Program-made: the position numbers and the translations under genes | The notes under the pieces: generated by a model | The model's input: the letters and a program-made list of their open reading frames with translations, nothing else | Databases searched by the model: none | Told to the model about the DNA's origin: nothing | Origin: an uncultured Clostridia bacterium | GTDB lineage: Bacteria > Bacillota > Clostridia > Oscillospirales > JAAYOS01 | NCBI GenBank assembly: GCA_947593925.1 | Contig: CANQDU010000006.1 | Location: 1-41,937, forward strand | Length of the DNA: 41,937 bases | Direction: 5' to 3' | Part shown: positions 33,185 through 40,716 of the stretch, piece after piece | Layout of the letters: each line of letters begins with the position of its first letter | Position numbering within the stretch: position 1 is the first letter of the stretch

Positions 33185-33261
33185 GGGAACTTGTACGGCA
33201 AGTTCCCATCTGAACAGACGGCGTTTCCGCCGTCTGTTCGTCTTTAGGGGCTTTGCCCCTA
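33185..33261. repeat. Cluster of three perfect hairpins upstream of the toxin pair
   Basis: GGGAACTTG/CAAGTTCCC (33185-33207), GAACAGACGGCG/CGCCGTCTGTTC (33212-33239) and TAGGGGC/GCCCCTA (33245-33261) stand within 80 bases. They could be terminators or part of a transfer origin for the relaxase encoded 2 kb away. The second has only a weak T tract. The bases between 33029 and 33184 show nothing else I can name. Confidence 0.5.
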
Positions 33262-33306
33262 ATACCCCGACCATCCGAATAAAATCGGAAGATGCTGCAC
33301 ACGCTG

Positions 33307-33335
33307 TTGACAAATGCACTCATTGAGTGTATAGT
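33307..33335 (+). promoter_or_regulatory. Promoter with internal operator for the toxin-antitoxin pair
   Basis: TTGACA (33307-33312), 17 bases, TATAGT (33330-33335). The spacer contains the palindrome CACTCA-T-TGAGTG (33317-33329), which ends where the -10 begins. A repressor bound here would block polymerase. The HTH protein encoded next is the obvious candidate. Confidence 0.7.
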
Positions 33336-33354
33336 AGTAAGCGAGGTGATGGAG

Positions 33355-34005
33355 ATGACCATTCGTGAAATGAGAACGAAGCTCGGAGACACGCAGAGCG
33401 AATTTGCCGCACGTTATCATATTCCGTTCCGCACCGTTCAAAATTGGGAAACCGGACTGCGTAAACCGCCGGAATATATAGTCAGTCTGTTAGAAGCGCG
33501 GATTCAAGGCGACCTTGTCAATCGAAGAACGGCAACGCTGCCGAAGTACAGCCCGCAAAAGAGCGATCTTCCCAGAAGGTGTGATTATCCGGGAGCTGCG
33601 CTTTGGTTGAGAGCCGTTCGGGAACGCATCGGAGAACCAATCGTTTTCGCCTTGGACGAAGCCCTGATGTGCCAGGGGTTATTCGGCGGGCGAAGCGATG
33701 AATATATCGTATGGGTTTACGGAGAGGAGTCCGTCACACGTTTTAACGGCGTCGTTCTGCTCGGAAACCGGGTCAGTCCTTACAGCGTAGAGGAAAGAAA
33801 CGGGCTTTTCTATACCGATTTGAACCGAACGTTGGCAGATTCTTTCGCTAATGAATCCATCCTAGATATGCAGGGGATCACAGAGGCCGTCAGCAAGTAT
33901 TATTACCGCAGCGGAGAAAGCTTTGACGGGCTTTCCGTCCCTCCCGAATATCAGGAACGGTTTGAAAAGCTGGCAAATGAAGCCATTGCGTACTATGATG
34001 ATTGA
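33355..34005 (+). CDS. HTH-domain antitoxin-like protein paired with AbiEii
   Basis: A 216-residue protein whose first 40 residues form an XRE/Cro-type helix-turn-helix (MTIREMRTKLGDTQSEFAARYHIPFRTVQNWETGLRKPP). The remaining part, about 60-215, is an unrecognised domain typical of proteins that precede AbiEii toxins. The start is the second of two close ATGs, 6 bases after GAGGTG; the longer open frame upstream covers the promoter. The role as antitoxin and autorepressor is inferred from the HTH, the 12-base gap to the toxin gene and the palindrome in the promoter. Confidence 0.68.
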   Translation: MTIREMRTKLGDTQSEFAARYHIPFRTVQNWETGLRKPPEYIVSLLEARIQGDLVNRRTATLPKYSPQKSDLPRRCDYPGAALWLRAVRERIGEPIVFALDEALMCQGLFGGRSDEYIVWVYGEESVTRFNGVVLLGNRVSPYSVEERNGLFYTDLNRTLADSFANESILDMQGITEAVSKYYYRSGESFDGLSVPPEYQERFEKLANEAIAYYDD

Positions 34006-34017
34006 GAGGTGATTGTT

Positions 34018-34749
34018 TTGCAGCTTACAGCGGTAGAAAAGTTAATGTATGAAGTCATGAAAGCCATATATGACAGCGGCATACCCATCAGCTTCAAGGG
34101 TTCAATGGTGCTGAAAGCCTGCCTGCTTGAAGCGGGATATTCCGAAGAAACGCGCCATACGGTAGACATTGACGCAAATTGGAATACCGATACCCCGCCG
34201 TCCGCCGAGCAGATGGCGGAATCTTTGCAAAAGGCACTTCAAAATAACGGGATCGGCCTGAATGTAAATCTTTTCAGGATGTACGGCGAAGGTCGCTCGG
34301 CAGGATTTGAACTTACGGACAGCGAAACGGGTGAAATTTACTTCACAATGGATATCGACGTGAACCGACCGATCCCTCCGACAAAAATCTATGAGGTGGA
34401 AGGATTGCGGTTTCGGGGTGCTACACCCGCCCAGATGATTGCCGACAAGCTATCGGCGATCTCTACCGAAAAGGTTTTCCGAAGGATAAAGGACGTCGTA
34501 GACCTGTACTATCTTTCCAAAGCCTTTTCGTTTGACCGTGCAGATGTGCGGCAAGCTTTGACAAACAGCGGAAGGAAGCTCGGAAACTTTTCCGATTTCC
34601 TTTATGGAACGGATGTGTTGCGTCACGCCTACGAAAAATTCCGTTTTGAGGGAGGTGTGCGTAAGCCGTCGTTTGATGAAGTATATGAAAGCGTAGAAGC
34701 TTATATCAAGGACGAAATTCCAAACAGGAAGCCAAAGGATTTGGAGTGA
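34018..34749 (+). CDS. AbiEii/AbiGii-family nucleotidyltransferase toxin
   Basis: A 243-residue protein with the AbiEii nucleotidyltransferase fold: FKGSMVLK (26-33, the GS motif), RHTVDIDANW (about 45-54, catalytic Asp pair), and the helical GLRFRGATPAQMIADKLSAIST.....RIKDVVDLYYL region. AbiEii-type toxins modify tRNA ends or other targets and act as toxin-antitoxin or abortive-infection systems. The start is TTG at 34018, 8 bases after AGAGG; a GTG at 34009 overlaps the ribosome site. It follows the HTH gene and ends before a terminator, so the two form one operon. Confidence 0.8.
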   Translation: MQLTAVEKLMYEVMKAIYDSGIPISFKGSMVLKACLLEAGYSEETRHTVDIDANWNTDTPPSAEQMAESLQKALQNNGIGLNVNLFRMYGEGRSAGFELTDSETGEIYFTMDIDVNRPIPPTKIYEVEGLRFRGATPAQMIADKLSAISTEKVFRRIKDVVDLYYLSKAFSFDRADVRQALTNSGRKLGNFSDFLYGTDVLRHAYEKFRFEGGVRKPSFDEVYESVEAYIKDEIPNRKPKDLE

Positions 34750-34775
34750 CAACGATAGGCTAAAAGCCGTAATGC

Positions 34776-34807
34776 AAGCCGATGGGAGAAATCTCATCGG
34801 CTTTTTT
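34776..34807 (+). terminator. Terminator of the toxin-antitoxin operon
   Basis: AAGCCGATG/CATCGGCTT followed by a run of T. Confidence 0.85.
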
Positions 34808-34836
34808 GCGGACACAAACAAGAAAGAGGTGTTTGA

Positions 34837-35127
34837 ATGAATGAGATCCAAAAGAAAGACAAGGCACGGTTGGAACTTCGTATTACGGCAAAAGAAAAAG
34901 AGAAAATACAGTCCAAAGCCCGAAAATGTGGGCTGTCAACGACCGAATATGTCAAGCAAAGAGCGTTAAGATACGAGCCGAGATCGGTTTCGCCCGACGC
35001 TCTTTTCGTTTGCCTTGAAAAGCTCGGTGCGTTGGCAGATAGAACAAGCTCGCCGGAACTTGACGAGGAAATCCGCACCGTGCTGAAAGAAATCACAACG
35101 GCTTTCTTACTGCCGGAAAAGAGGTAA
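34837..35127 (+). CDS. mobC: MobC-like mobilization protein
   Basis: A 96-residue protein resembling relaxosome accessory proteins. The N-terminus (ARLELRITAKEKEKIQSKARKCGLSTTEYVKQRAL) is a ribbon-helix-helix DNA-binding domain, and the rest is a helical segment. It would bind near the transfer origin and help the relaxase nick. AGAGGTGTTTGA precedes the ATG. The relaxase gene begins 6 bases after its stop. Confidence 0.75.
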   Translation: MNEIQKKDKARLELRITAKEKEKIQSKARKCGLSTTEYVKQRALRYEPRSVSPDALFVCLEKLGALADRTSSPELDEEIRTVLKEITTAFLLPEKR

Positions 35128-35133
35128 GGCAAC

Positions 35134-36507
35134 ATGGCGGTCACAGGCTTTTGGCCGATTTATAAGAATCTGAAAGCAACGCTCGACTACGCAGAAAATC
35201 CTGACAAGACTACCGACAAACGGTTTTTGGACAACGATCTGTGGGCGACGCTCCGCTATGTGGAAAACGATAAAAAGACAGACCAGACCGTGTATGTCAC
35301 GGGAATCAACTGCCCGAAGCAGCGGGCGTATCAGTGCATGACGGCGACAAAGCGCCGGTATGGAAAGCTCGGCGGCAATGTGGCGTATCACGGGTATCAG
35401 AGCTTTGCAGCGGGGGAAGTCACACCGGAGGAAGCGCATAAAATAGGCGTGGAAACCGCACGGCGGATGTGGAGCAGTGTATACGAGGTCGTCGTTACCA
35501 CCCACCTGAATACAGATAATCTCCATAATCATTTTGTTGTCAATTCGGTATCCTTTAAGACCGGCCGGAAATTTGAAAATCATATCCGTGACCATATCAA
35601 ACTGCGGGGGATCTCCGATGACGTGTGTCGGGAATACGAAAAGTCCGTCATTCCCTTTACCCACTTCTACGGCAGCAAAAAGGCGTTTTGGGCGGAGAAA
35701 TCCGGTAGGCCCACCCACCGAGGACAACTGCGGAAAGATTTGGACGAGGCACTCTCGAAGTGCTTCGGCTATAGGAGTCTTGAATACTATCTGAAATCTC
35801 TCGGCTATCGTTTGGAACGGGATTTCCGCTATGAGCATCCGTCCGTAACAGCAGACGGGTGGCAACGGGCTGTCCGCATTGACAGCCTCGGAGAAGAATA
35901 CTCCAAAGAGCGCATCCGGGAGCGGCTGTTGGAAAATCAGCGAAAACCCGAACTGTATGCAGTCGTATACCCCGAGCGGAAACGAAAGCCGCTGCTGTCG
36001 CTCGAATACGAATACCGCAAGGCGCAGCAGATGGATACGGTGACGCTGCTGTTTCAAATCTTCATCGAACTGCTGAAGTTCTGCACCGGCGGCAATATTG
36101 AGCGGCAGTCTGACCGTCCCTTATCCCCGATGATGCGGGCGGAGGTGAAAAAGCTGGATCAATATTCGGAGGAATACAAGCTCCTTTGCGACAACTACAT
36201 TCGGTCGCCAAAGGAGCTTTTGCTATTTCGGGAGAACCTTTCAGCCAAAATCAATGCACTGGAAAAGGAACGATACGCCCTGCGGGTGAAGCTGCGGCGG
36301 GTGAAATCGCCGGAAGAAGGTACGGAGCTAAAGGAGCAGGCAAAGGAGCTCACAATGCAAATCACGCCTTTGCGCAAAGAATTACAGGTTTCAAAACGCG
36401 TTGAGGAGCATATTCCAAAGATCCGCGAGCTTCTCGACGCAGAGCGGCAGATCGAAATGAGACGAAACAACTTGATGATGAGGAAAGAACGAGGTGCTGA
36501 ACGATGA
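35134..36507 (+). CDS. mobA: Relaxase of the MOBP type
   Basis: A 457-residue relaxase. The N-terminal third carries the histidine triad HLNTDNLHNHF (124-134) embedded in VVVTTHLN..NHFVVNSVSF, the metal site of MOBP/MobA-MobL enzymes. The catalytic tyrosine would lie in the N-terminal segment (Tyr10 or Tyr19 are candidates). The C-terminal part is coiled coil. It nicks the transfer origin and pilots single-stranded DNA during conjugative mobilization. Its stop overlaps the parB-like start (ATGA), so translation is coupled. No coupling protein or secretion genes are visible nearby. Confidence 0.88.
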   Translation: MAVTGFWPIYKNLKATLDYAENPDKTTDKRFLDNDLWATLRYVENDKKTDQTVYVTGINCPKQRAYQCMTATKRRYGKLGGNVAYHGYQSFAAGEVTPEEAHKIGVETARRMWSSVYEVVVTTHLNTDNLHNHFVVNSVSFKTGRKFENHIRDHIKLRGISDDVCREYEKSVIPFTHFYGSKKAFWAEKSGRPTHRGQLRKDLDEALSKCFGYRSLEYYLKSLGYRLERDFRYEHPSVTADGWQRAVRIDSLGEEYSKERIRERLLENQRKPELYAVVYPERKRKPLLSLEYEYRKAQQMDTVTLLFQIFIELLKFCTGGNIERQSDRPLSPMMRAEVKKLDQYSEEYKLLCDNYIRSPKELLLFRENLSAKINALEKERYALRVKLRRVKSPEEGTELKEQAKELTMQITPLRKELQVSKRVEEHIPKIRELLDAERQIEMRRNNLMMRKERGAER

Positions 36508-37349
36508 ATGGAAAAATAAACAGACCGAAAATGCTTTCGGTTGAAAAGCTGCGTCCTTTTGATGGCCACCCCTACAAGGTCTTGGACAACGGTGAGATGG
36601 ACGACCTGACCGACAGCGTTCGGGAAAACGGCGTCCTGTCTCCCCTGATCGTGAGGCCGCTGGAGGGCACAGAAAATGAATACGAAGTGATCTCCGGGCA
36701 CCGGAGACTTCATGCCGCGGAAAAGGCGGGGATGCAGAGCGTCCCCGCCTTTATCTACGAGATTGACCGGGACGAGGCGGCGGTTCTGCTGGTGGACAGC
36801 AACCTCCATCGGGAACATATCCTGCCGAGCGAGAAGGCGTTTGCCTACAAGCTGAAACTGGACGCCCTAGCCCACCAGGGTATTACTTGTGGACAAGTTG
36901 GCCACAAGTCCCGCGACGGTATCTCCGACACGGACAGCGGCCGCACCGTTCAGCGGTATATCCGCCTTACAAAACTTATCCCGGAGCTGCTTCAAATGAT
37001 GGACGAGGGCCGCATCGCCTTCTCCGTGGGTGTGGAGCTGTCCTTCCTCTCAGAACAGTCCCAACGCGACCTGTTGGATGCCATCGACCTGAACGACTGC
37101 ACCCCATCTTACTCGCAGGCGGTTCGGCTCCATAAGGCGGATCGGGAAGGACTGCTCACCGACTCGGTCATTGAGGGCATCATGCGGGAAGAAAAAGCGA
37201 ACCAGTGGGAGATGTTCAGGCTGCCGATGGAACAGATCCGCAAGTATGTCCCAAATGCGAATTCCAAACAGGCGGAGGATTTCGTTCTCAAAGCCTGCGA
37301 GTACTACAAGAAATTCCTCATCCGGCAGCGGGATAGGGATTCCCGGTAA
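36504..37349 (+). CDS. ParB/Noc-like protein of the element
   Basis: A 281-residue ParB-family protein. The N-terminal ParB/sulfiredoxin-like domain has LRPFDGHPYKV (16-26), GVLSPLIVRPL (43-53), the nucleotide-binding SGHRRLHAAEKAG (64-76) and DSNLHRE (about 97-103). The HTH part spans about 115-200. No parA is adjacent. Similar proteins sit next to relaxase genes in many Firmicutes integrative elements, where they may regulate, stabilise or silence the element rather than segregate a chromosome. Coupled to mobA by a four-base overlap. Confidence 0.85.
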   Translation: MNGKINRPKMLSVEKLRPFDGHPYKVLDNGEMDDLTDSVRENGVLSPLIVRPLEGTENEYEVISGHRRLHAAEKAGMQSVPAFIYEIDRDEAAVLLVDSNLHREHILPSEKAFAYKLKLDALAHQGITCGQVGHKSRDGISDTDSGRTVQRYIRLTKLIPELLQMMDEGRIAFSVGVELSFLSEQSQRDLLDAIDLNDCTPSYSQAVRLHKADREGLLTDSVIEGIMREEKANQWEMFRLPMEQIRKYVPNANSKQAEDFVLKACEYYKKFLIRQRDRDSR

Positions 37350-37361
37350 AGAAGCTCGCAT

Positions 37362-37529
37362 ATGGAGAAGGATGTGAAAGTCGATGCAAACGAGGTGCAG
37401 CTCTCAAAAGAACTGCTGACCTCATTTGCAAAATTTCTTGCCTCGGAAATCTGTAAGTTTTACGGATCTGAGGAGGGCAAAGCCTATTATAAGGCATGGC
37501 TCAAGCGGCATTCCGAAGACGCCGCCTGA
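37362..37529 (+). CDS. Small 55-residue protein between parB and recombinase
   Basis: ATG at 37362, 12 bases after the ParB stop, opens MEKDVKVDANEVQLSKELLTSFAKFLASEICKFYGSEEGKAYY.... It is a soluble helical protein with no motif I recognise. The ribosome site is poor. Position, direction and protein-like composition argue that it is real. Confidence 0.5.
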   Translation: MEKDVKVDANEVQLSKELLTSFAKFLASEICKFYGSEEGKAYYKAWLKRHSEDAA

Positions 37530-37623
37530 AGCCGGCGGGAAGCAATCAGCTCGTTCGATTGCTTCCCATACATATGACTTTCACAAAAGAACGAACTACA
37601 ATCAAGAGAACGAAGGAATGAAC

Positions 37624-38997
37624 ATGAAGGTAGTCATCTATGCTCGGTTTTCGAGCCACAGTCAGACAGAGCAGTCCATCGAAGGACAGTTGAAAGTCTG
37701 TTACGAATACGCCCAAAGCGACGGATATACCGTTGTTGACGAATATATCGACCGGGCGCAAAGCGGAAAGACAGACAATCGGTTGGAGTTTCAGCGTATA
37801 ATAGCCGACAGCGAGAAGCATACCTTTGAAGGTGTGCTGGTTTATCAGCTTGACCGCTTTGCCAGAAACCGCTATGACAGCGCCATCAACAAATCCAAAT
37901 TAAAGAAAAACGGTGTGCGGGTCATCTCGGCTAAGGAGAATATCACGGATGACCCATCGGGCATTTTGGTCGAGGGCGTGCTGGAAAGCATGGCGGAGTA
38001 TTATTCTGCCGAGCTTTCTCAGAAAATCAACCGAGGTATGTCGATCAATGCGGAAAAATGCCTGTCCAACGGCAGCAATCCGGGGCTTGGCTTCAAGGTC
38101 GATTCCGACCGGCGCTTTTATGTGGATGAAGATGAAGCCGCCATTGTCAGAGAGATTTTTGAACGGTATGCCGCCGGGGAAACAAAAACAGAGATCATAA
38201 GGGATTTACAGCGACGCAAGGTAAAAACCTCATTGGGCAAGGAGTTCAGCAACAACAGCCTAAGCCGGCTTTTGAGCAACAAGCGCTATATCGGAGTGTA
38301 TATGTATAAAGGACAGGAAACGCCGGGAGGAATGCCGAGAATTTTAGACGACGATTTGTTTTACCGGGTACAGTCGATCCTGAACAAAAACAAATCCGCT
38401 CCTGCCCGTAACCACGGCGAAGGCGAATATCTCTTGACCACGAAGCTGTTTTGCGGCTACTGCAAAGAAATGATGGTCGGGTACGGCGGTACGGGAAAGC
38501 GGGGGCGGCAATATCACTACTATAACTGCAAAAAAGCCAGAAAGAGAAAGTGCAAAAAGAAGATCGTTGCAAAACAGTTTATCGAAGACCGTGTCGTGGC
38601 AAAATGTCTGTCCCTGCTTACCGAAGAAAATATGGCGTTTATTGCAAAAGCCGTTGCGGAAGAATGCAGCAAAAGTCCCGACAGCTATTCGGTGAAGGCG
38701 ATAAAAAAGGCCATTCAAGAGGCCGACGTCGTCATAGAGAATCTTTGGCGAGCCATCGAACAGGGGCAATCGGTCGCCATGCTGACGGAGCGACTGAATC
38801 AACGCAAAGCGGAGAAAGAAGAACTGGAAGAACAGCTTGCCGTCGAGCAGAACAGGAATATCTGCCTGACCGAGCCGCAAATCCATGCTTTTCTGGACTA
38901 TGTTCGCAATCTGCCTGCAGACGATATTAACAAACGCCGGGCGATCATCACATTTTTGTCCACTCGATATACCTGTACGACGATTATTTCACCTTAA
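37624..38997 (+). CDS. Large serine recombinase (probable integrase of the element), 3' end likely frameshifted
   Basis: A 457-residue large serine recombinase. The catalytic domain has IYARFSSHSQTEQSIEGQ (Ser10), GVLVYQLDRFARNR and GVLESMAEYYSAELSQ. The recombinase domain follows (GFKVDSDRRFYVDEDEAAIV.EIFE), then a zinc ribbon (FCGYCKEMM...YNCKKARKRKCKK) and a coiled coil. The start is the ATG 6 bases after AAGGA. The frame ends ITFLSTRYTCTTIISP, which is not family-like. Two other frames carry the expected tail: IYLYDDYFTLILNAGS from 38964, then VENIPLDDIEMSFGGDTYLEY from 39026. Two single-base losses, the first in the T run at about 38952, would explain this. It lies next to the right boundary, as usual for integrases. 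Confidence 0.85.
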   Translation: MKVVIYARFSSHSQTEQSIEGQLKVCYEYAQSDGYTVVDEYIDRAQSGKTDNRLEFQRIIADSEKHTFEGVLVYQLDRFARNRYDSAINKSKLKKNGVRVISAKENITDDPSGILVEGVLESMAEYYSAELSQKINRGMSINAEKCLSNGSNPGLGFKVDSDRRFYVDEDEAAIVREIFERYAAGETKTEIIRDLQRRKVKTSLGKEFSNNSLSRLLSNKRYIGVYMYKGQETPGGMPRILDDDLFYRVQSILNKNKSAPARNHGEGEYLLTTKLFCGYCKEMMVGYGGTGKRGRQYHYYNCKKARKRKCKKKIVAKQFIEDRVVAKCLSLLTEENMAFIAKAVAEECSKSPDSYSVKAIKKAIQEADVVIENLWRAIEQGQSVAMLTERLNQRKAEKEELEEQLAVEQNRNICLTEPQIHAFLDYVRNLPADDINKRRAIITFLSTRYTCTTIISP

Positions 38998-39114
38998 TCC
39001 TTAATGCCGGCAGCGGCCGCTGCGCGTTGAGAACATTCCGCTGGACGACATCGAAATGTCATTCGGCGGAGATACATATTTAGAGTACAGGTGTTCATCT
39101 ATGAAGACCTCTGC

Positions 39115-39123
39115 TCCACCAAA
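39115..39123 (+). repeat. Right attachment repeat (candidate attR core)
   Basis: TCCACCAAA, identical to 23081-23089 at the tRNA 3' end. Host-like GC-rich sequence with repeat modules starts about 35 bases later. Confidence 0.55.
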
Positions 39124-39156
39124 ACAAAAAGCAGCCATTCGGCTGCTTTTTGTTTT
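39121..39156. terminator. Strong terminator, probably the original tRNA-Ala terminator
   Basis: AAAACAAAAAGCAGCC (39121-39136), loop ATTC, perfect 16-base complement (39141-39156). It begins directly after CCACC of the right repeat, as a terminator behind a tRNA would. Confidence 0.75.
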
Positions 39157-39164
39157 GGGCTCCG

Positions 39165-39490
39165 CGCCGCGACAGCGGCGCTCCGCTCTTTAATTAAAAT
39201 GCTCGCCCCGAATGAATCGGGGCTCCGCGAAGTTAGCGGCGAAGCCGCTAACTTCAACCGCGCGAACAGGCGCGGAATGCGAGGGCGCACACCAATTCTT
39301 CCTCCGACATTTTGCAGCCCTCGCATGCAATATTCGCTCCGCGAATATTGCCCGACTTTATGCGGCCCTGCTCGAGTGCATCCGAGCATGAGGGTTGAAT
39401 ATATTCCGCATCGGAACACATTCAGCCCTCGTGGGCTTTGTCCGCGAAGCGGGCAAAGCCAAACATTGAAGGCGATTTGGCTCCGCAAAT
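39165..39490 (+). repeat. Structured repeat array right of the element
   Basis: No gene is visible here. Modules: GCCCCGA/TCGGGGC with loop ATGAA (39205-39223); GAAGTTAGCGGC hairpin of 12 pairs (39229-39255); CCGCGC/GCGCGG; P3 with 30-base loop (39277-39286/39317-39326); GCAATATTCG hairpin (39327-39351) and CCCGACTTTA; then a second P3 (39387-39433, loop 29) and its GGCTTTGTCCGC hairpin (39434-39460). Same families as the arrays at 4.5-5.4 and 18.5-19.2 kb. Confidence 0.82.
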
Positions 39491-39497
39491 TCGCCGC

Positions 39498-40712
39498 CTA
39501 CTCCCTCGTCTGAAGCAGTTCGAGCGGCTTCTTCGCGCTCACGAGCAGACCTCCCGCGAGCGACGCGGCGGAGGCGAGCGCAAAATACGCGGCGGCGAAG
39601 GCCGCGATGAACGGCATGGCGTCCGCAAAGCTTCCGTCCGCGCAGTGAAACAGCGCGAGCGCCGTCAGTCCGAGCGTGAGTCCCACGGCGCAGAGCGCCG
39701 CCTGTTCCAGTGTGAGTATGGCACAGACCTTCGCCTTCGACGTACCGAGCACTCGCATTATCGCGGCTTCCTTTGCCGACTGTATCACGACGAGCGCCGG
39801 TATCGCCGCGCCTATCAGCAGCACGGCGGCGGAAATCACCGGCAGGATGAGCTCGAGCGTGCCGGCGTTGGACTCGAGCGGATGCACCGTGTTCCGCAGC
39901 TCGTCGTCCTCATAGCGGAGCTTGAAGCCCGTGCCCTCGAGCACCTCGGCGGGGACGCGCAGATAAGCGTCGCCATCACGAAGGAGCTCATTTTTCATGC
40001 GGAACTCGCAGTATCCTACCCCGACGCTGCCGCCGTCGTCATAGAAGTCCCCCTGTGCGAGCTCCGGCATCCACAGCGGAACGATTATGTCGTTCGTGTC
40101 GAGCGCTTCGCAATCGCAGGTGCCGACTATCAGGAACGCGCTGCCCTTTTTCTTCGATGCGGAGAGACCTTCGCGCTGCATCGGGTGCAGGCTGCTGAGA
40201 TATACCTTGTCGCCGAGGCTGAACCCGCGCTCCGCAAGCAGCTCGCGGTTCACGATGCACAGATACTCCCCGGACTCGGCAAAGTCCGCCGCGCCGTAGC
40301 CGTCCAGATACTCTGTCTCCGCGCCCGTGAAGCGCTCCGGGTCATTTGTCGCCACCATGAAGTAGCTGTTGTCATAGACGGAACCGCCTCCGGGCGTCGG
40401 AACCGCGTTTTCGTCCGGGTCCACCCAGTAGAATGTACCGCGCGCGGTGGCGTAGAAGCTCTCGGAGAAGTCCGCCTCAAGCAGACTGTGAAGCGTTCCG
40501 TAGGATATTCCGCCGCTCTGTGTGCCGTTCTCGGAGACGACGACCGCGTCCACCTCGAGCGCCTCGTACATTTCCTCCACTCTCCCGCGCGTGTCCTGCA
40601 CGAGCAGTACGAACTGCCCGAGCGACGCTATGAGCGCCGCCGCAAGAAGCACGGACAGGAGCGATCTCAACCTTGCCCTCGGAATATGCCGAAAGACGTA
40701 TCTCAGTACCAT
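39498..40712 (-). CDS. ABC transporter permease, MacB/FtsX type
   Basis: A 404-residue permease with one N-terminal membrane helix (about 16-36), a large extracytoplasmic domain (about 40-285) and three C-terminal helices (about 288-312, 333-357, 365-392) ending in a short cytoplasmic tail. The FtsX-like core is recognisable in IPALVVIQSAKEAAIMRVLGTSKAKV, where EAAIMRVLG is the conserved coupling segment. Such permeases act with a MacB/LolD-type ATPase in mechanotransmission or export of peptides or lipoproteins. Its ATPase gene lies 4 bases upstream. SD: AAGGGAGTAACGAT. Confidence 0.88.
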   Translation of the reverse strand: MVLRYVFRHIPRARLRSLLSVLLAAALIASLGQFVLLVQDTRGRVEEMYEALEVDAVVVSENGTQSGGISYGTLHSLLEADFSESFYATARGTFYWVDPDENAVPTPGGGSVYDNSYFMVATNDPERFTGAETEYLDGYGAADFAESGEYLCIVNRELLAERGFSLGDKVYLSSLHPMQREGLSASKKKGSAFLIVGTCDCEALDTNDIIVPLWMPELAQGDFYDDGGSVGVGYCEFRMKNELLRDGDAYLRVPAEVLEGTGFKLRYEDDELRNTVHPLESNAGTLELILPVISAAVLLIGAAIPALVVIQSAKEAAIMRVLGTSKAKVCAILTLEQAALCAVGLTLGLTALALFHCADGSFADAMPFIAAFAAAYFALASAASLAGGLLVSAKKPLELLQTRE

Positions 40713-40716
40713 ATCG

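Larger units (their letters stand above)
23090..39114. mobile_element. Integrated mobilizable element at tRNA-Ala, about 16 kb
   Basis: Between the two TCCACCAAA sites GC content is visibly lower, ATA-rich codon use disappears and none of the host hairpin mosaics occur. The content is typical of a genomic island: restriction-like helicase, SbcCD, decayed genes, an AbiEii-type toxin pair, mobilization genes (MobC-like, MOBP relaxase, ParB-like), and a large serine recombinase at the right end. No mating-pair (type IV secretion) genes are seen, so it would be mobilizable rather than self-transmissible. Just beyond the right boundary lies a strong terminator that would fit a tRNA gene. The exact ends are inferred. 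Confidence 0.75.

Noticed and set aside
39165..39490. Insertion sequence or classical MITE
   Set aside because: No transposase, no terminal inverted repeats enclosing the whole unit and no target-site duplication could be seen, so it is called a structured repeat instead.
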